Shown here: piece after piece, positions 23,048 through 31,200 of the stretch
How positions within the stretch are numbered: the stretch's first letter is position 1
Layout: each line of letters starts with the position of its first letter
Origin: Bacteroidales bacterium UBA5287
Lineage (GTDB): Bacteria > Bacteroidota > Bacteroidia > Bacteroidales > Dysgonomonadaceae
Length of the DNA stretch: 35,171 bases
Direction of reading: 5' to 3'
Assembly: GCA_002411345.1 (NCBI GenBank)
Contig: DHSL01000009.1
Location: 1 to 35,171 of the forward strand
The notes under the pieces: model-generated
Told to the model about the DNA's origin: nothing
Databases searched by the model: none
The model's input: only the letters and a program-made list of their open reading frames with translations
Made by a program: the position numbers and the translations under genes

Positions 23048-24352
23048 ATGTTATTTACTGAACTCCCGCTATGCGATTCTCTTTTGGAGGGTTTGCAAGC
23101 AATGAATTTTACCGAAACTACTCCGATACAAGAACAAGCAATTCCTGTTATATTAGACAAGAAAGATGTTATTGCTGTTGCTCAAACAGGTACCGGAAAA
23201 ACTGCAGCGTTTTTACTGCCCCTACTTAATAATCTCCAGACAGAAAAGCATGAACTTAATAAAGTGAATGCCATAATTATGGAACCTACGCGTGAATTGG
23301 CGCAACAAGTAGACCAACAAATGGAGGGTTTTTCATATTTTACTCCATTTTCGTCTGTTGCGGTGTATGGAGGGAATGATAGCGATGCATGGGATATTCA
23401 AAAACGTGGTTTACTTAAAGGCGCAGAAGTTGTTATTTCTACTCCGGGAAGACTACTTTCACATATAAACTTATATAAAATTGATTTCTCGGGTGTAAAA
23501 TATTTTATACTTGATGAAGCTGACAGAATGTTAGATATGGGTTTTTATGATGACATCATGAAAATTGCGAATTTGCTTCCTAAGGACAGACAAACGATTA
23601 TGTTTTCTGCCACTATGCCTCCCAAAATTCAAGAATTAGCAAAAACCATTCTTCGCAATCCAAAAGAAATTACCATTGCTGTGACTCGTCCTCCTGAAAC
23701 AATTATGCAAACAGCATATGTTTGTTATGAACCTCAGAAGCTAGAGATTGTAAAACAGCTTTTCAAAGAAAAGAAGCCCAATAAGGTAATTTTGTTTTCC
23801 GGCTCGAAGCAGAAAGTAAAAGATATTTCCAAAACTCTTAAAAGGATGGGATTATCAGCAGGCGAAATGCACTCCGATTTGGACCAGGCTCAACGTGAAC
23901 ATGTAATGCATGAATTTAGGAATGAACGTATTGACATTTTGGTTGCCACAGACATTGTTGCCCGTGGAATTGATATTGATGACATATCGTTAGTTATAAA
24001 TTTTGATGTTCCCTATGATGTAGAGGATTATGTTCACAGGATTGGTAGAACAGCAAGAGGCGGTGATAGTGGAATGGCTATAACATTTATATCACCACAA
24101 GAACAATACCGTTTTTCTCTAATAGAAAAGTTTCTTCAGAAGGTTATTTATAAAATACCTGTTCCTATAGAATTAGGAGCAACACCCGAATACAATCCTG
24201 AGCGTGAAAAAAAAAATAACAAGAAGCAAGGAAACAAAGGAAAACGAAAGATGAGTATGGGCAGCAAATCCGATAAAAAGCTATCGAACAAGAAGCAAAA
24301 AGATCCGGATAATAAACCACATAAATTGCGAAGCCGGTCTAATGAAAATTAA
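23048..24352 (+). CDS. DEAD-box ATP-dependent RNA helicase (RhlE/DeaD type)
   Basis: This 434-residue cytoplasmic helicase unwinds RNA in ribosome assembly or mRNA turnover. The motifs are complete: Q motif TTPIQEQAIP, Walker A AQTGTGKT at 45-52, PTRELAQQ, TPGR, DEAD at 156-159, SAT at 187-189, then the second RecA domain with VATDIVARGID and HRIGRTARGG. The last 60 residues or so are a highly basic, disordered Lys/Asn/Gly tail (about 375-434) that would bind RNA without specificity. It has its own promoter box and stands divergent from tRNA-Ser. A hairpin overlapping its stop codon may end transcription. Which helicase subfamily it belongs to is not settled by motifs alone. Confidence 0.93.
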   Translation: MLFTELPLCDSLLEGLQAMNFTETTPIQEQAIPVILDKKDVIAVAQTGTGKTAAFLLPLLNNLQTEKHELNKVNAIIMEPTRELAQQVDQQMEGFSYFTPFSSVAVYGGNDSDAWDIQKRGLLKGAEVVISTPGRLLSHINLYKIDFSGVKYFILDEADRMLDMGFYDDIMKIANLLPKDRQTIMFSATMPPKIQELAKTILRNPKEITIAVTRPPETIMQTAYVCYEPQKLEIVKQLFKEKKPNKVILFSGSKQKVKDISKTLKRMGLSAGEMHSDLDQAQREHVMHEFRNERIDILVATDIVARGIDIDDISLVINFDVPYDVEDYVHRIGRTARGGDSGMAITFISPQEQYRFSLIEKFLQKVIYKIPVPIELGATPEYNPEREKKNNKKQGNKGKRKMSMGSKSDKKLSNKKQKDPDNKPHKLRSRSNEN

Positions 24353-24358
24353 ACCGGC
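24333..24358. terminator. Hairpin at the end of the helicase gene
   Basis: GCCGGTCTAAT (24333-24343) and ATTAAACCGGC (24348-24358) form an 11-base stem with one mismatch and a GAAA tetraloop, spanning the stop codon. There is no clear T-tract. It sits between convergent genes, so it may shield both 3' ends. Confidence 0.5.
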
Positions 24359-24388
24359 CTCTGACAGAACACTTACATTATCTGTAAA

Positions 24389-24943
24389 TTATTCCGTTTT
24401 CTGTATTTGCTCAACGATTTCCATGCCACGTATAATGGCTTCTTCATTTGCAGGCAAAAGTTTATGATGACGTTCTGGAAGAGATTTCTTTAGTCCCTCC
24501 ATAACATTTTCTAATTTAACCATAGGAGAAATCTTTAACAATCCACCTAAAATAATCATATTAAAAACTTTAGGGTTATTCATTTTCACAGATTCGTCCA
24601 TTGCATTCACCTTATAAACATTTATATCTTTTCTTGTTGGTAAGTGATGAATTCCATATCCGTCAAAAATTAGAGATCCTCCAGGTTTAACTCTATTTTC
24701 AAATTTGTCCATAGAAGGCTGATTGAGCACAATTACAACATCAAATTTATCAACTATAGGTGAACTGATAGGATCATCGCTCACAACCACTGTGACATTT
24801 GCTGTTCCTCCACGTTGTTCCGGTCCATAGGCAGGAAACCATGAGACTTCTTTGTCTTCCATTATTCCAGAATAGGCAAGAATCTTACCCATTGATAACA
24901 CACCCTGACCTCCAAAACCAGCTATAACAATTTCTTGTAACAT
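24389..24943 (-). CDS. korC: 2-oxoacid:ferredoxin oxidoreductase, gamma subunit
   Basis: This 184-residue subunit belongs to the pyruvate/ketoisovalerate ferredoxin oxidoreductase gamma family. It starts EIVIAGFGGQGVLSMGKILA, and the GxGGQG pattern and the later SWFPAYGPEQRGGTANV motif are diagnostic. The complex oxidatively decarboxylates a 2-oxoacid to its acyl-CoA and reduces ferredoxin. This is the last gene of the four-subunit operon that starts with the ferredoxin gene at 27255, and lies 12 bases after the beta subunit. The Kor (2-oxoglutarate) and Vor (2-oxoisovalerate) types look alike at this level, so the symbol is provisional. Confidence 0.85.
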   Translation of the reverse strand: MLQEIVIAGFGGQGVLSMGKILAYSGIMEDKEVSWFPAYGPEQRGGTANVTVVVSDDPISSPIVDKFDVVIVLNQPSMDKFENRVKPGGSLIFDGYGIHHLPTRKDINVYKVNAMDESVKMNNPKVFNMIILGGLLKISPMVKLENVMEGLKKSLPERHHKLLPANEEAIIRGMEIVEQIQKTE

Positions 24944-24955
24944 TATTCTCTTCTT

Positions 24956-25717
24956 TTAAATGTTTTTCAAATCTCCAATGGGATAAACTTTAAACATATT
25001 TTCCTCCATCCAACTGTTTGCATCCACTGGGGTCATTTTCCATCCAGCATTACAAGTTGAAACAATTTCAACAATCGAAGTGCCTTTTCCGGCCATTGAG
25101 TTTTCGAATGCTAATCTAATGTATCTTTTAGCTTTTTTAACTGCAGCGGCTGTATGAACACTTTGGCGTGAAGCCAAACATACTCCGTCGAGTAAAGCTA
25201 AAATATCTAATATTTTCAATGGATTTCCCATAGTTTGTACATCACGCCCATCTGGAGAAGTAGATGTTACCATATTATCCAGAGTAGTTGGAGCCATCTG
25301 ACCTCCGGTCATTCCATATATTCCATTATTGATAAATATAATGGCAATGTTTTCTCCTCTATTGCAAGCATGAATTGTTTCTGCCGTTCCAATAGCTGCA
25401 AGATCTCCATCTCCTTGGTATGTAAAAACCATTTTATCAGGACTCATTCTTTTTGCTGCTGTTGCTAAAGCAGGAGCTCTACCGTGTGCTGCTTCCATCC
25501 AGTCAATATCCAGATAATTATAGGCAAATACAGCACAACCTACTGGTGCTACACCAATTGTAGAATCTTGAATATTCATTTCATCAATAACTTCTGCAAC
25601 AAGTTTATGAACAACACCATGAGAACATCCCGGACAATAATGCATGTGATTATCGTTCATCAAAACTGGTTTCTGATAAACCAAATTTTCAGGACTTACT
25701 ATATCACTTTTATTCAT
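24956..25717 (-). CDS. korB: 2-oxoacid:ferredoxin oxidoreductase, beta (thiamine diphosphate) subunit
   Basis: This 253-residue subunit carries the TPP-binding motif GDGDLAAIGTAETIHAC then IIFINN, and the HYCPGCSHG motif near residues 26-34. It forms the active site with the alpha subunit: thiamine diphosphate attacks the oxoacid and electrons pass to the ferredoxin-type subunit. Its ATG at 25717 comes one base after the stop codon of a 56-residue membrane protein gene, so translation is probably coupled. Substrate assignment as 2-oxoglutarate or branched 2-oxoacids is open. Confidence 0.88.
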   Translation of the reverse strand: MNKSDIVSPENLVYQKPVLMNDNHMHYCPGCSHGVVHKLVAEVIDEMNIQDSTIGVAPVGCAVFAYNYLDIDWMEAAHGRAPALATAAKRMSPDKMVFTYQGDGDLAAIGTAETIHACNRGENIAIIFINNGIYGMTGGQMAPTTLDNMVTSTSPDGRDVQTMGNPLKILDILALLDGVCLASRQSVHTAAAVKKAKRYIRLAFENSMAGKGTSIVEIVSTCNAGWKMTPVDANSWMEENMFKVYPIGDLKNI

Positions 25718-25718
25718 T

Positions 25719-25889
25719 TTAGTTAGTTTTTTTCTTTGTAAACCGAAATAATATATAGCACAGAATGGTTAATCCTCCAAGAATCCAAGTCAATTTGAGA
25801 TTACGCTCTGAGACGTAAAAGACAATGATTGTTGCAATCGCTCCAACAGCGAAAAGAACTAAAAACAATTTACGTAATTTTGGATCCAT
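25719..25889 (-). CDS. Small two-helix membrane protein between the alpha and beta oxidoreductase genes
   Basis: An ATG at 25889 opens a 56-residue frame ending TAA at 25719-25721. It begins MDPKLRKLFLVLFAVGAIAT and ends FRFTKKKTN. Two hydrophobic segments (about residues 8-25 and 34-49) are separated by a short charged loop, YVSERNLK. Positive N- and C-terminal ends predict a hairpin with both ends in the cytoplasm. The gene starts one base past the alpha-subunit stop and ends one base before the beta-subunit ATG, so it is exactly fitted into the operon. The family is unrecognised. A role in membrane association of the oxidoreductase is inferred only from position. Confidence 0.8.
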   Translation of the reverse strand: MDPKLRKLFLVLFAVGAIATIIVFYVSERNLKLTWILGGLTILCYILFRFTKKKTN

Positions 25890-25890
25890 A

Positions 25891-26976
25891 TCAGGAGTTT
25901 ATCACTTTTTCTATTAAAGCTTCTAGTGTCGCTTCAGGTGTGGGCACCATTCCACCTAACCGGCCATAGTGTTCTACTTTTACTTTCCCGTTAACTGCTA
26001 AACGAACATCTTCAATCATTTGACCAGCATTCATTTCAACAGTAAGAATTCCTTTTACCTGATCTGCATATTTATTAATAATATCACTAGGAAATGGCCA
26101 TAAAGTTATTGGACGCAACAATCCTACTTTATATCCTTGTTTTCTGGCCAGTTCAATTACCTTGAGACAAATTCTAGCAGTTGAACCAAAAGCAACTAAT
26201 AGGTAATCTGCATCTTCACACATTATTTCATCATACCTAACTTCGTTCTTTTCAATTTCACGATATTTGGCTTGAATCCTCAAATTGTTTTCTTCCATTT
26301 TTACAGGATCCAATTCCAATGAAGTAATAATGTTTGGTTTTCTTTCAGGTGTTTTACCAAGTGTTGCCCATGGGCATTGTTCTCTAATTTCCTGTTCTGT
26401 TCTTCGACGTTGTGGCGCAGGCAGTTTTACCTTTTCCATCATTTGACCGATTACACCATCAGACAAAATCATTGCAGGATTACGGTATTTAAATGCCAGT
26501 TCAAAACCTAGAGATACAAAATCCGCCATTTCTTGTACTGAATTCGGCGCGAGTGTAATCAATTTATAATCACCATGTCCTCCACCTTTAACAGTCTGAA
26601 AATAATCAGCTTGAGATGGTTGTATTGTTCCTAATCCAGGACCTCCTCTTTGTACATTTACTAATAAGCACGGTAATTCAGCACCTGCAAGATAGGATAT
26701 CCCTTCTTGTTTTAGACTTATTCCTGTACTTGATGAAGATGTCATTGAGTATTTTCCACATGCAGCTCCTCCATATACCATATTAATAGCAGCTACTTCA
26801 CTTTCAGCCTGTAAAACCACCATTCCGGTAGTTTTCCATGGTGCTGCGGCCATTAAAGTCTCAATAATTTCTGATTGAGGAGTAATGGGATATCCGAAAT
26901 ACCCATCAACACCATAATTGACTGCAGCATAAGCTATTGCCTCATTCCCTTTAAGCAGAGATATTTCTTCTGACAT
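25891..26976 (-). CDS. korA: 2-oxoacid:ferredoxin oxidoreductase, alpha subunit (VorB/KorA type)
   Basis: This 361-residue subunit starts with the domain I pattern LLKGNEAIAYAAVNYGVDGYFGYPITPQSEI, which contributes the active-site Thr in YPITPQ. It continues through TSSSSTGISLKQEG and the domain II region YLLVAFGSTARI. It lacks the fused gamma domain of larger KorA proteins, which here is a separate gene. The size and pattern fit what databases often call VorB, 3-methyl-2-oxobutanoate dehydrogenase subunit. Together with the ferredoxin, beta and gamma subunits it makes a complete four-subunit enzyme, central to energy metabolism or reductive carboxylation in anaerobes. Confidence 0.88.
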   Translation of the reverse strand: MSEEISLLKGNEAIAYAAVNYGVDGYFGYPITPQSEIIETLMAAAPWKTTGMVVLQAESEVAAINMVYGGAACGKYSMTSSSSTGISLKQEGISYLAGAELPCLLVNVQRGGPGLGTIQPSQADYFQTVKGGGHGDYKLITLAPNSVQEMADFVSLGFELAFKYRNPAMILSDGVIGQMMEKVKLPAPQRRRTEQEIREQCPWATLGKTPERKPNIITSLELDPVKMEENNLRIQAKYREIEKNEVRYDEIMCEDADYLLVAFGSTARICLKVIELARKQGYKVGLLRPITLWPFPSDIINKYADQVKGILTVEMNAGQMIEDVRLAVNGKVKVEHYGRLGGMVPTPEATLEALIEKVINS

Positions 26977-27024
26977 AATATTTTCTTTTATTAATGTGAT
27001 TGTACAGAATATTTTTCAATCTTA

Positions 27025-27255
27025 CTATCCAAGTTTTTTCTTGTAAACAGTTAAACATCCATCGGGACATACTGTTCCGCAATTTGCACAGCCAATACAA
27101 TCATCTGGATTTTTCATATATACGAAGTGATACCCTCTATCATTCACTTCACGTGGTTGAAGTTCTAATACATTTGTTGGACAAGCAACCACACATAAAT
27201 TACAACCTTTGCAACGTTGTGTGTTTACTTCTACATATCCTATTACTTTTGCCAT
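27025..27255 (-). CDS. korD: 2[4Fe-4S] ferredoxin-type delta subunit of the 2-oxoacid oxidoreductase
   Basis: The 76-residue protein has two CxxCxxCxxxCP cluster motifs: Cys15, 18, 21, 25 and Cys53, 56, 59, 63. It would carry two [4Fe-4S] clusters and pass electrons from the thiamine subunit to free ferredoxin. It is the first gene of the operon, with a good promoter at 27284-27315, followed by the alpha, small membrane, beta and gamma genes in that order. Confidence 0.9.
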   Translation of the reverse strand: MAKVIGYVEVNTQRCKGCNLCVVACPTNVLELQPREVNDRGYHFVYMKNPDDCIGCANCGTVCPDGCLTVYKKKLG

Positions 27256-27283
27256 TCCTAAATAAGGATTAATTGATAATACA

Positions 27284-27315
27284 CAAATATAAGTAGAGTT
27301 TTATATTGAATCAAA
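27284..27315 (-). promoter_or_regulatory. Promoter of the 2-oxoacid:ferredoxin oxidoreductase operon
   Basis: On the minus strand TTTG (27312-27315) and TATATTTG (27284-27291) are 20 bases apart, matching the Bacteroidetes -33/-7 layout. The -7 box lies 29 bases before the ferredoxin ATG. Confidence 0.7.
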
Positions 27316-27567
27316 TTTGTAATGTTAATATTTATTCAATTAAATTAGAAACAAGAAGGTCTGGAAAATTGAATTTACAACATATTTAGGTGATTTTCTT
27401 ATAATTAGAAAGACATAAAGGCAATTTTATACTATTCTATTACAAAACAATGAGCCATTGAAAAAATCTATTATTTTGAATAATAACGAATAAATAATCG
27501 ATTACCAAACAGAATCGACATCTTTATATGGTGATTTAAGTAATTATATTTTACTTATCAATTGAGT
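27316..27567. other. Intergenic AT-rich region
   Basis: About 250 bases between the oxidoreductase promoter and the end of the DUF2520 gene hold no recognisable gene, RNA or repeat. Confidence 0.5.
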
Positions 27568-28329
27568 TCATAAAGTATGAGAGTATATACTTTTACTTAA
27601 TTTAATATAAAGCTCTTTTATTGCGTCGTCTTTTAATAAACTTATGTGTTTCTGAATAACATTTTCATCGAAACGAACAGCTGGGCCAGTTTGAGCTAAT
27701 TGAGGCGAAAGCTCCATTACTTTATTTGCAGTTTCGTTGATAAGCGGTTTTAGTACATCAAAACTAAGACCTTGATCTTTTAAAATATCTGAAGCCAATA
27801 CATACATATGATTTGTAAAATTACATGCAAAAACTGCAGCCAAATGAAGATATTTTCTGTTATCGCTTGACAAAAATTGAAAATGACCAGAAACACTTTT
27901 TGCAATTTCTTCCAAACACTCAGATGCTATACTATCATTTGCTTCAATAAAAACAGGGATTTGATAAAAATCAATCTTCCTGTTTTTATTAAATGTCTGT
28001 AAAGGATAAAAAACACCATAGTTTTCTTTTCGTCCATCAAACACATTCATAGAAATTGCTCCGGCAGTGTGAGCTAAAACACCATTTGTTGGAGGAAGGT
28101 TTTGGATAAGTTGACCAAGAATATCATCTTTTACTGAAAATAAATATAAATCAGCATCTTGATAAATATGTTTTATATCATTCGTGTATTCTGCTCCTAA
28201 TTTTTCAGCTAATAGTTTTGCATTTTCAATTGACTGACTGAATACTTGTATAATTGAATGACCTACTTCTTTTAGGCATAATGATAATTGAGTAGCCAAA
28301 TTACCTGATCCGATAAATATTATTTTCAT
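27568..28329 (-). CDS. DUF2520 / Rossmann-like NAD(P)-binding protein
   Basis: The protein has 253 residues. The N-terminal domain (about 1-115) is a Rossmann fold starting KIIFIGSGNLATQLSLCLKEVG, with the nucleotide motif GSGNLA. The C-terminal helical domain (about 125-250) is DUF2520, with the pattern HLAAVFACNFTNHMYVLA and ELSPQLAQTGPAVR. The layout recalls 6-phosphogluconate dehydrogenase-like and ProC-like reductases, but the substrate of this family is not known to me. It lies 17 bases after the nitroreductase gene on the same strand and probably ends the transcript that begins at rimO or the HU-like genes. Confidence 0.82.
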   Translation of the reverse strand: MKIIFIGSGNLATQLSLCLKEVGHSIIQVFSQSIENAKLLAEKLGAEYTNDIKHIYQDADLYLFSVKDDILGQLIQNLPPTNGVLAHTAGAISMNVFDGRKENYGVFYPLQTFNKNRKIDFYQIPVFIEANDSIASECLEEIAKSVSGHFQFLSSDNRKYLHLAAVFACNFTNHMYVLASDILKDQGLSFDVLKPLINETANKVMELSPQLAQTGPAVRFDENVIQKHISLLKDDAIKELYIKLSKSIYSHTL

Positions 28330-28346
28330 TTACATAATTGGTTTAA

Positions 28347-28898
28347 TTATTCTGAATCATTTGAACCTAGTTCATATTTACCAATATGCATTTTTTCCCA
28401 TAACAATGAATCAACATCATGTGGAGAACGAGGTTTTTGACTCTTTCCGAATGAAACAATACTTAATACTTCCAATGGCATTGGTATATTTAGTAAATCA
28501 TTTAAATGCTCTCCCGAAGTGATCGTTTCAGAAAAATTTCGATTCCTTACTTGCACCCAACAACTTTTTATCCCAATATCTTCTGCTTGCATTTGCATTG
28601 CAAATGATGCAATTGATGCATCTTCAATCCAAACGTCACTCAACAATGGATTCCCTATCACTACTATTGCCAATGCTGCATTTGCAATAAATTTTCCACT
28701 CTCTGGTTTACACATTGAGAGTTTTTGAAGCATCTCTTTCTCTTCAATTATTATGAATTCCCAAGAGTGACTATTTTTAGAAGTTGGCGACAATAATGCT
28801 GCTTGTAAAATCAATTCAGTTTCTTCTGGCGACAAAAGTTCTTCAGAATATTTACGAACACTTCTTCTACTAATCAACAAATTTGCTATATGACTCAT
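28347..28898 (-). CDS. Nitroreductase family FMN protein
   Basis: The protein has 183 residues from the ATG at 28898 (MSHIANLLISRRSVRKYSEE). A longer frame to 28934 adds an unusual hydrophobic start. The FMN-binding RRSVRKY at the N-terminus, SPTSKNSHSWEFIII, the central IANAALAIVVIGNP and C-terminal IVSFGKSQKPRSP are family marks. Such proteins reduce nitro compounds, quinones or flavins with NAD(P)H; the natural substrate is usually unknown. It lies between an HU-like gene (40 bases upstream) and the DUF2520 gene (17 bases downstream) on one strand. Confidence 0.85.
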   Translation of the reverse strand: MSHIANLLISRRSVRKYSEELLSPEETELILQAALLSPTSKNSHSWEFIIIEEKEMLQKLSMCKPESGKFIANAALAIVVIGNPLLSDVWIEDASIASFAMQMQAEDIGIKSCWVQVRNRNFSETITSGEHLNDLLNIPMPLEVLSIVSFGKSQKPRSPHDVDSLLWEKMHIGKYELGSNDSE

Positions 28899-28937
28899 TT
28901 TTAATCTCTTTAATAAATAAACAATAAAACACAATGA

Positions 28938-29528
28938 CTAATCGGAAGAATCATCGATTAAAAGATATGTAAAAAATCCTATTACAGCTGCCGCTCCAAG
29001 AATTATCGACCATTTTGGAAGCTTCTTTTTATTACATGATTTACCTTCGGATTTGTTTTTTACCGGTGTTACAGAATTCAAGATCTTATTGTCAATCAAT
29101 TTAGCTTTTTCTTCATCATTTACCTTATGTAGCTCGGATATAACTAAATCTTCTTTTTCAAGTAATTCAATATCCCTTTCAAAATCTGTCTGCATTGGCA
29201 AATCAAGATCAATTCCTTCTGCGAGTAATGTTTTCTCAAATTGAGCAAAGGGTTTGTTTACTAGATTACTCAACACTGGATCAGATATAAAACTGACGTT
29301 ATATTCTGAATGAATTTCTTTATTATTATAAGTTCTATCATTAGGGTTTAATTGAATCTTTGTTAGTTTAAACGTTCCGAAATTATTTATTTTAATAGAT
29401 TCGTCTATTGAAAGCGATTCAAATATTATTTCGAACAATTTATTTACAAAAGCCTCTGATTCCTCATTTGAAATATGGACTTTTGAGGCAATAAGATTTG
29501 CAATCTCTGAAAGAGTTAAATTATTCAT
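28938..29528 (-). CDS. HU/IHF-like DNA-binding domain protein with C-terminal membrane anchor
   Basis: The protein has 196 residues from the ATG at 29528. AAAGGAG lies six bases before this start, while the ATG at 29534 would leave no spacing. The N-terminal 95 residues are an HU/IHF fold: LTLSEIANLIASKVH, EAFVNKLFEIIFESLSID then INNFGTFKLTKI, with the NFGTF beta-turn of the family. A charged linker (about 100-168) follows, rich in Glu, Asp and Lys. KKKLPKWSIILGAAAVIGFF (about 166-185) is a single membrane helix preceded by positive residues, and IDDSSD closes the protein. It should hold nucleoid DNA at the inner membrane. It overlaps the preceding HU-like gene by eight bases. Confidence 0.78.
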   Translation of the reverse strand: MNNLTLSEIANLIASKVHISNEESEAFVNKLFEIIFESLSIDESIKINNFGTFKLTKIQLNPNDRTYNNKEIHSEYNVSFISDPVLSNLVNKPFAQFEKTLLAEGIDLDLPMQTDFERDIELLEKEDLVISELHKVNDEEKAKLIDNKILNSVTPVKNKSEGKSCNKKKLPKWSIILGAAAVIGFFTYLLIDDSSD

Positions 29529-29811
29529 AGTCATCTCCTTTCACTAATCTATTATTCAACATTATGTCGGGAATAAAAACCGCAACAACTTCTGGTGGAA
29601 CAAGATAACGCGCTTGCGTGATTGGGTCTAATGAAATGTGTTCTTCATTTTTTAAAGTTTCAAAAACTCCGACACCATCGATTGAAATCTGAATATTATT
29701 GACTAATTGCTCATTCATTACTGTAACCATTGACTCCAGAACTTCAGTAGCTTTTGCATGATCCCAATCGAGTCTTTCCGCAAGCTTATCAATTAATTCT
29801 TCGTGTGTCAT
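29521..29811 (-). CDS. HU/IHF-like DNA-binding protein
   Basis: This 96-residue protein starts with the HU-type helical pair MTHEELIDKLAERLDWDHAK and EVLESMVTVMNEQL. The core strand turn ISIDGVGVFETLKNEEHISL takes the place of the usual GFGTF, and the arm region carries a YLVPP sequence. It is more acidic than classical HU. Its end overlaps the start of the membrane-tailed paralogue, and the two may work as a heterodimer. They follow rimO on the same strand with a 79-base gap. Confidence 0.78.
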   Translation of the reverse strand: MTHEELIDKLAERLDWDHAKATEVLESMVTVMNEQLVNNIQISIDGVGVFETLKNEEHISLDPITQARYLVPPEVVAVFIPDIMLNNRLVKGDDYE

Positions 29812-29890
29812 ATTACTCCATATTTATCTTTTTATCTATATCTAATAATCAGCTAATGGTTATTTAGTACAATAGAACGTTGATTCAAAA

Positions 29891-31183
29891 TTATTCAATT
29901 GAAGCTTCTAAATCAAAAGGAAGAGCATTAATAATCTTTGCATTATAAAACTCACCGATAGATAATTGTTTGCTTTTATTGATTAAAACCTCTCCATCCA
30001 CTTCAGGTGAATCAAATTCAGTTCTACCTATATAATATTCAGGATCTTCTCTATCGATAACAACTTTAAGACTTTTACCAACTTTCAAATCATTAATAGA
30101 CAACGAAATATTTTCCTGAATATCCATCAACTCATTCATCCGTTGTTGTTTTACTTTAGCTGGTACATTATCTGAGTAATTTTTATCACTATAAGTTCCT
30201 TCTTCATGTGAATAAGGAAATGCACCCAGACGCTCAAATTTGGTTTGCTTTACAAAATCAATCAATTCCTCAAAATCTTGTTCAGTTTCATCAGGATGTC
30301 CAACCATCAAAGTTGTTCTTAGATGAATTTCTGGAACTTCTTCTCTAAATTTCGTTATTAAATCGATGGTTTCTTGTTTAGTAATATTTCGTCTCATTTT
30401 CGTCAACATATGATCACTAACATGCTGTAAAGCGATATCCAAATAATTACAAACATTTGTTCGCTCTCGCATTACTCGCAATAGATCATTGGGAAAATGT
30501 GCCGGATAAGCATAATGTAAACGAATCCATTCTACTCCAGGAACATCGGATACATGTTCAACCAATTCAGGTAATTTCATCGATTTATATAAATCCAATC
30601 CATAGTATGTCAAGTCTTGAGCTATAAATTGAAATTCTTTTACACCATTAGCAACCAAATTACGTACTTCGCATACTATATCCTCAATACTACGTGATCT
30701 ATATTTTCCTGTAATCAAAGGAATTGAACAGTAAGAGCAAGTTCTGTCGCATCCTTCTGCTATTTTTAAATATGCATAATGAGATGGTGTTGATAAAGAT
30801 CGTTCAAATTCCAAATCCTTATAATAGGATTTACCTAAGTCTGACATCAAGTTTTTCCAGCCAAATTTACCATAAAACTTGTCCACTTCAGGGATTTCTT
30901 CATTTAATTCACGCATATATCGCTCAGAAAGGCACCCCATAACAAAAAGCTTTTTCACTTTATTTGTTTTTTTTGCCTCTGCAAAAGCCAATATAGTATT
31001 TATAGACTCCTCCTTTGCATCATTTATAAAACCACATGTGTTTATGACCACAATGTCTCCTTGTGGAGTTTGGGGATCATGTTCCACTGTATAACCATTA
31101 GCAACAAGCTGTTTCATAAGAAGTTCAGAATCCACTAAATTCTTAGAACAACCTAAAGTAATGACATCTATTTTATTTTTCAT
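29891..31183 (-). CDS. rimO: Ribosomal protein S12 (Asp) methylthiotransferase
   Basis: This 430-residue radical-SAM enzyme adds a methylthio group to Asp of ribosomal protein S12. The N-terminal UPF0004 domain binds a cluster through Cys12, Cys50 and Cys84 (LGCSKNLVDSE, NTCGFI, MGCLSER). The radical-SAM cluster is Cys145, Cys149 and Cys152 in EGCDRTCSYCSIP. A TRAM-like C-terminal domain (about 365-430) ends LPFDLEASIE. LGCSKN and HVSDHMLTKMRR-type elements favour RimO over MiaB. It starts 17 bases after ftsY on the same strand, so the two are probably cotranscribed. Confidence 0.94.
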   Translation of the reverse strand: MKNKIDVITLGCSKNLVDSELLMKQLVANGYTVEHDPQTPQGDIVVINTCGFINDAKEESINTILAFAEAKKTNKVKKLFVMGCLSERYMRELNEEIPEVDKFYGKFGWKNLMSDLGKSYYKDLEFERSLSTPSHYAYLKIAEGCDRTCSYCSIPLITGKYRSRSIEDIVCEVRNLVANGVKEFQFIAQDLTYYGLDLYKSMKLPELVEHVSDVPGVEWIRLHYAYPAHFPNDLLRVMRERTNVCNYLDIALQHVSDHMLTKMRRNITKQETIDLITKFREEVPEIHLRTTLMVGHPDETEQDFEELIDFVKQTKFERLGAFPYSHEEGTYSDKNYSDNVPAKVKQQRMNELMDIQENISLSINDLKVGKSLKVVIDREDPEYYIGRTEFDSPEVDGEVLINKSKQLSIGEFYNAKIINALPFDLEASIE

Positions 31184-31200
31184 TTAATATGTTTCAAATG

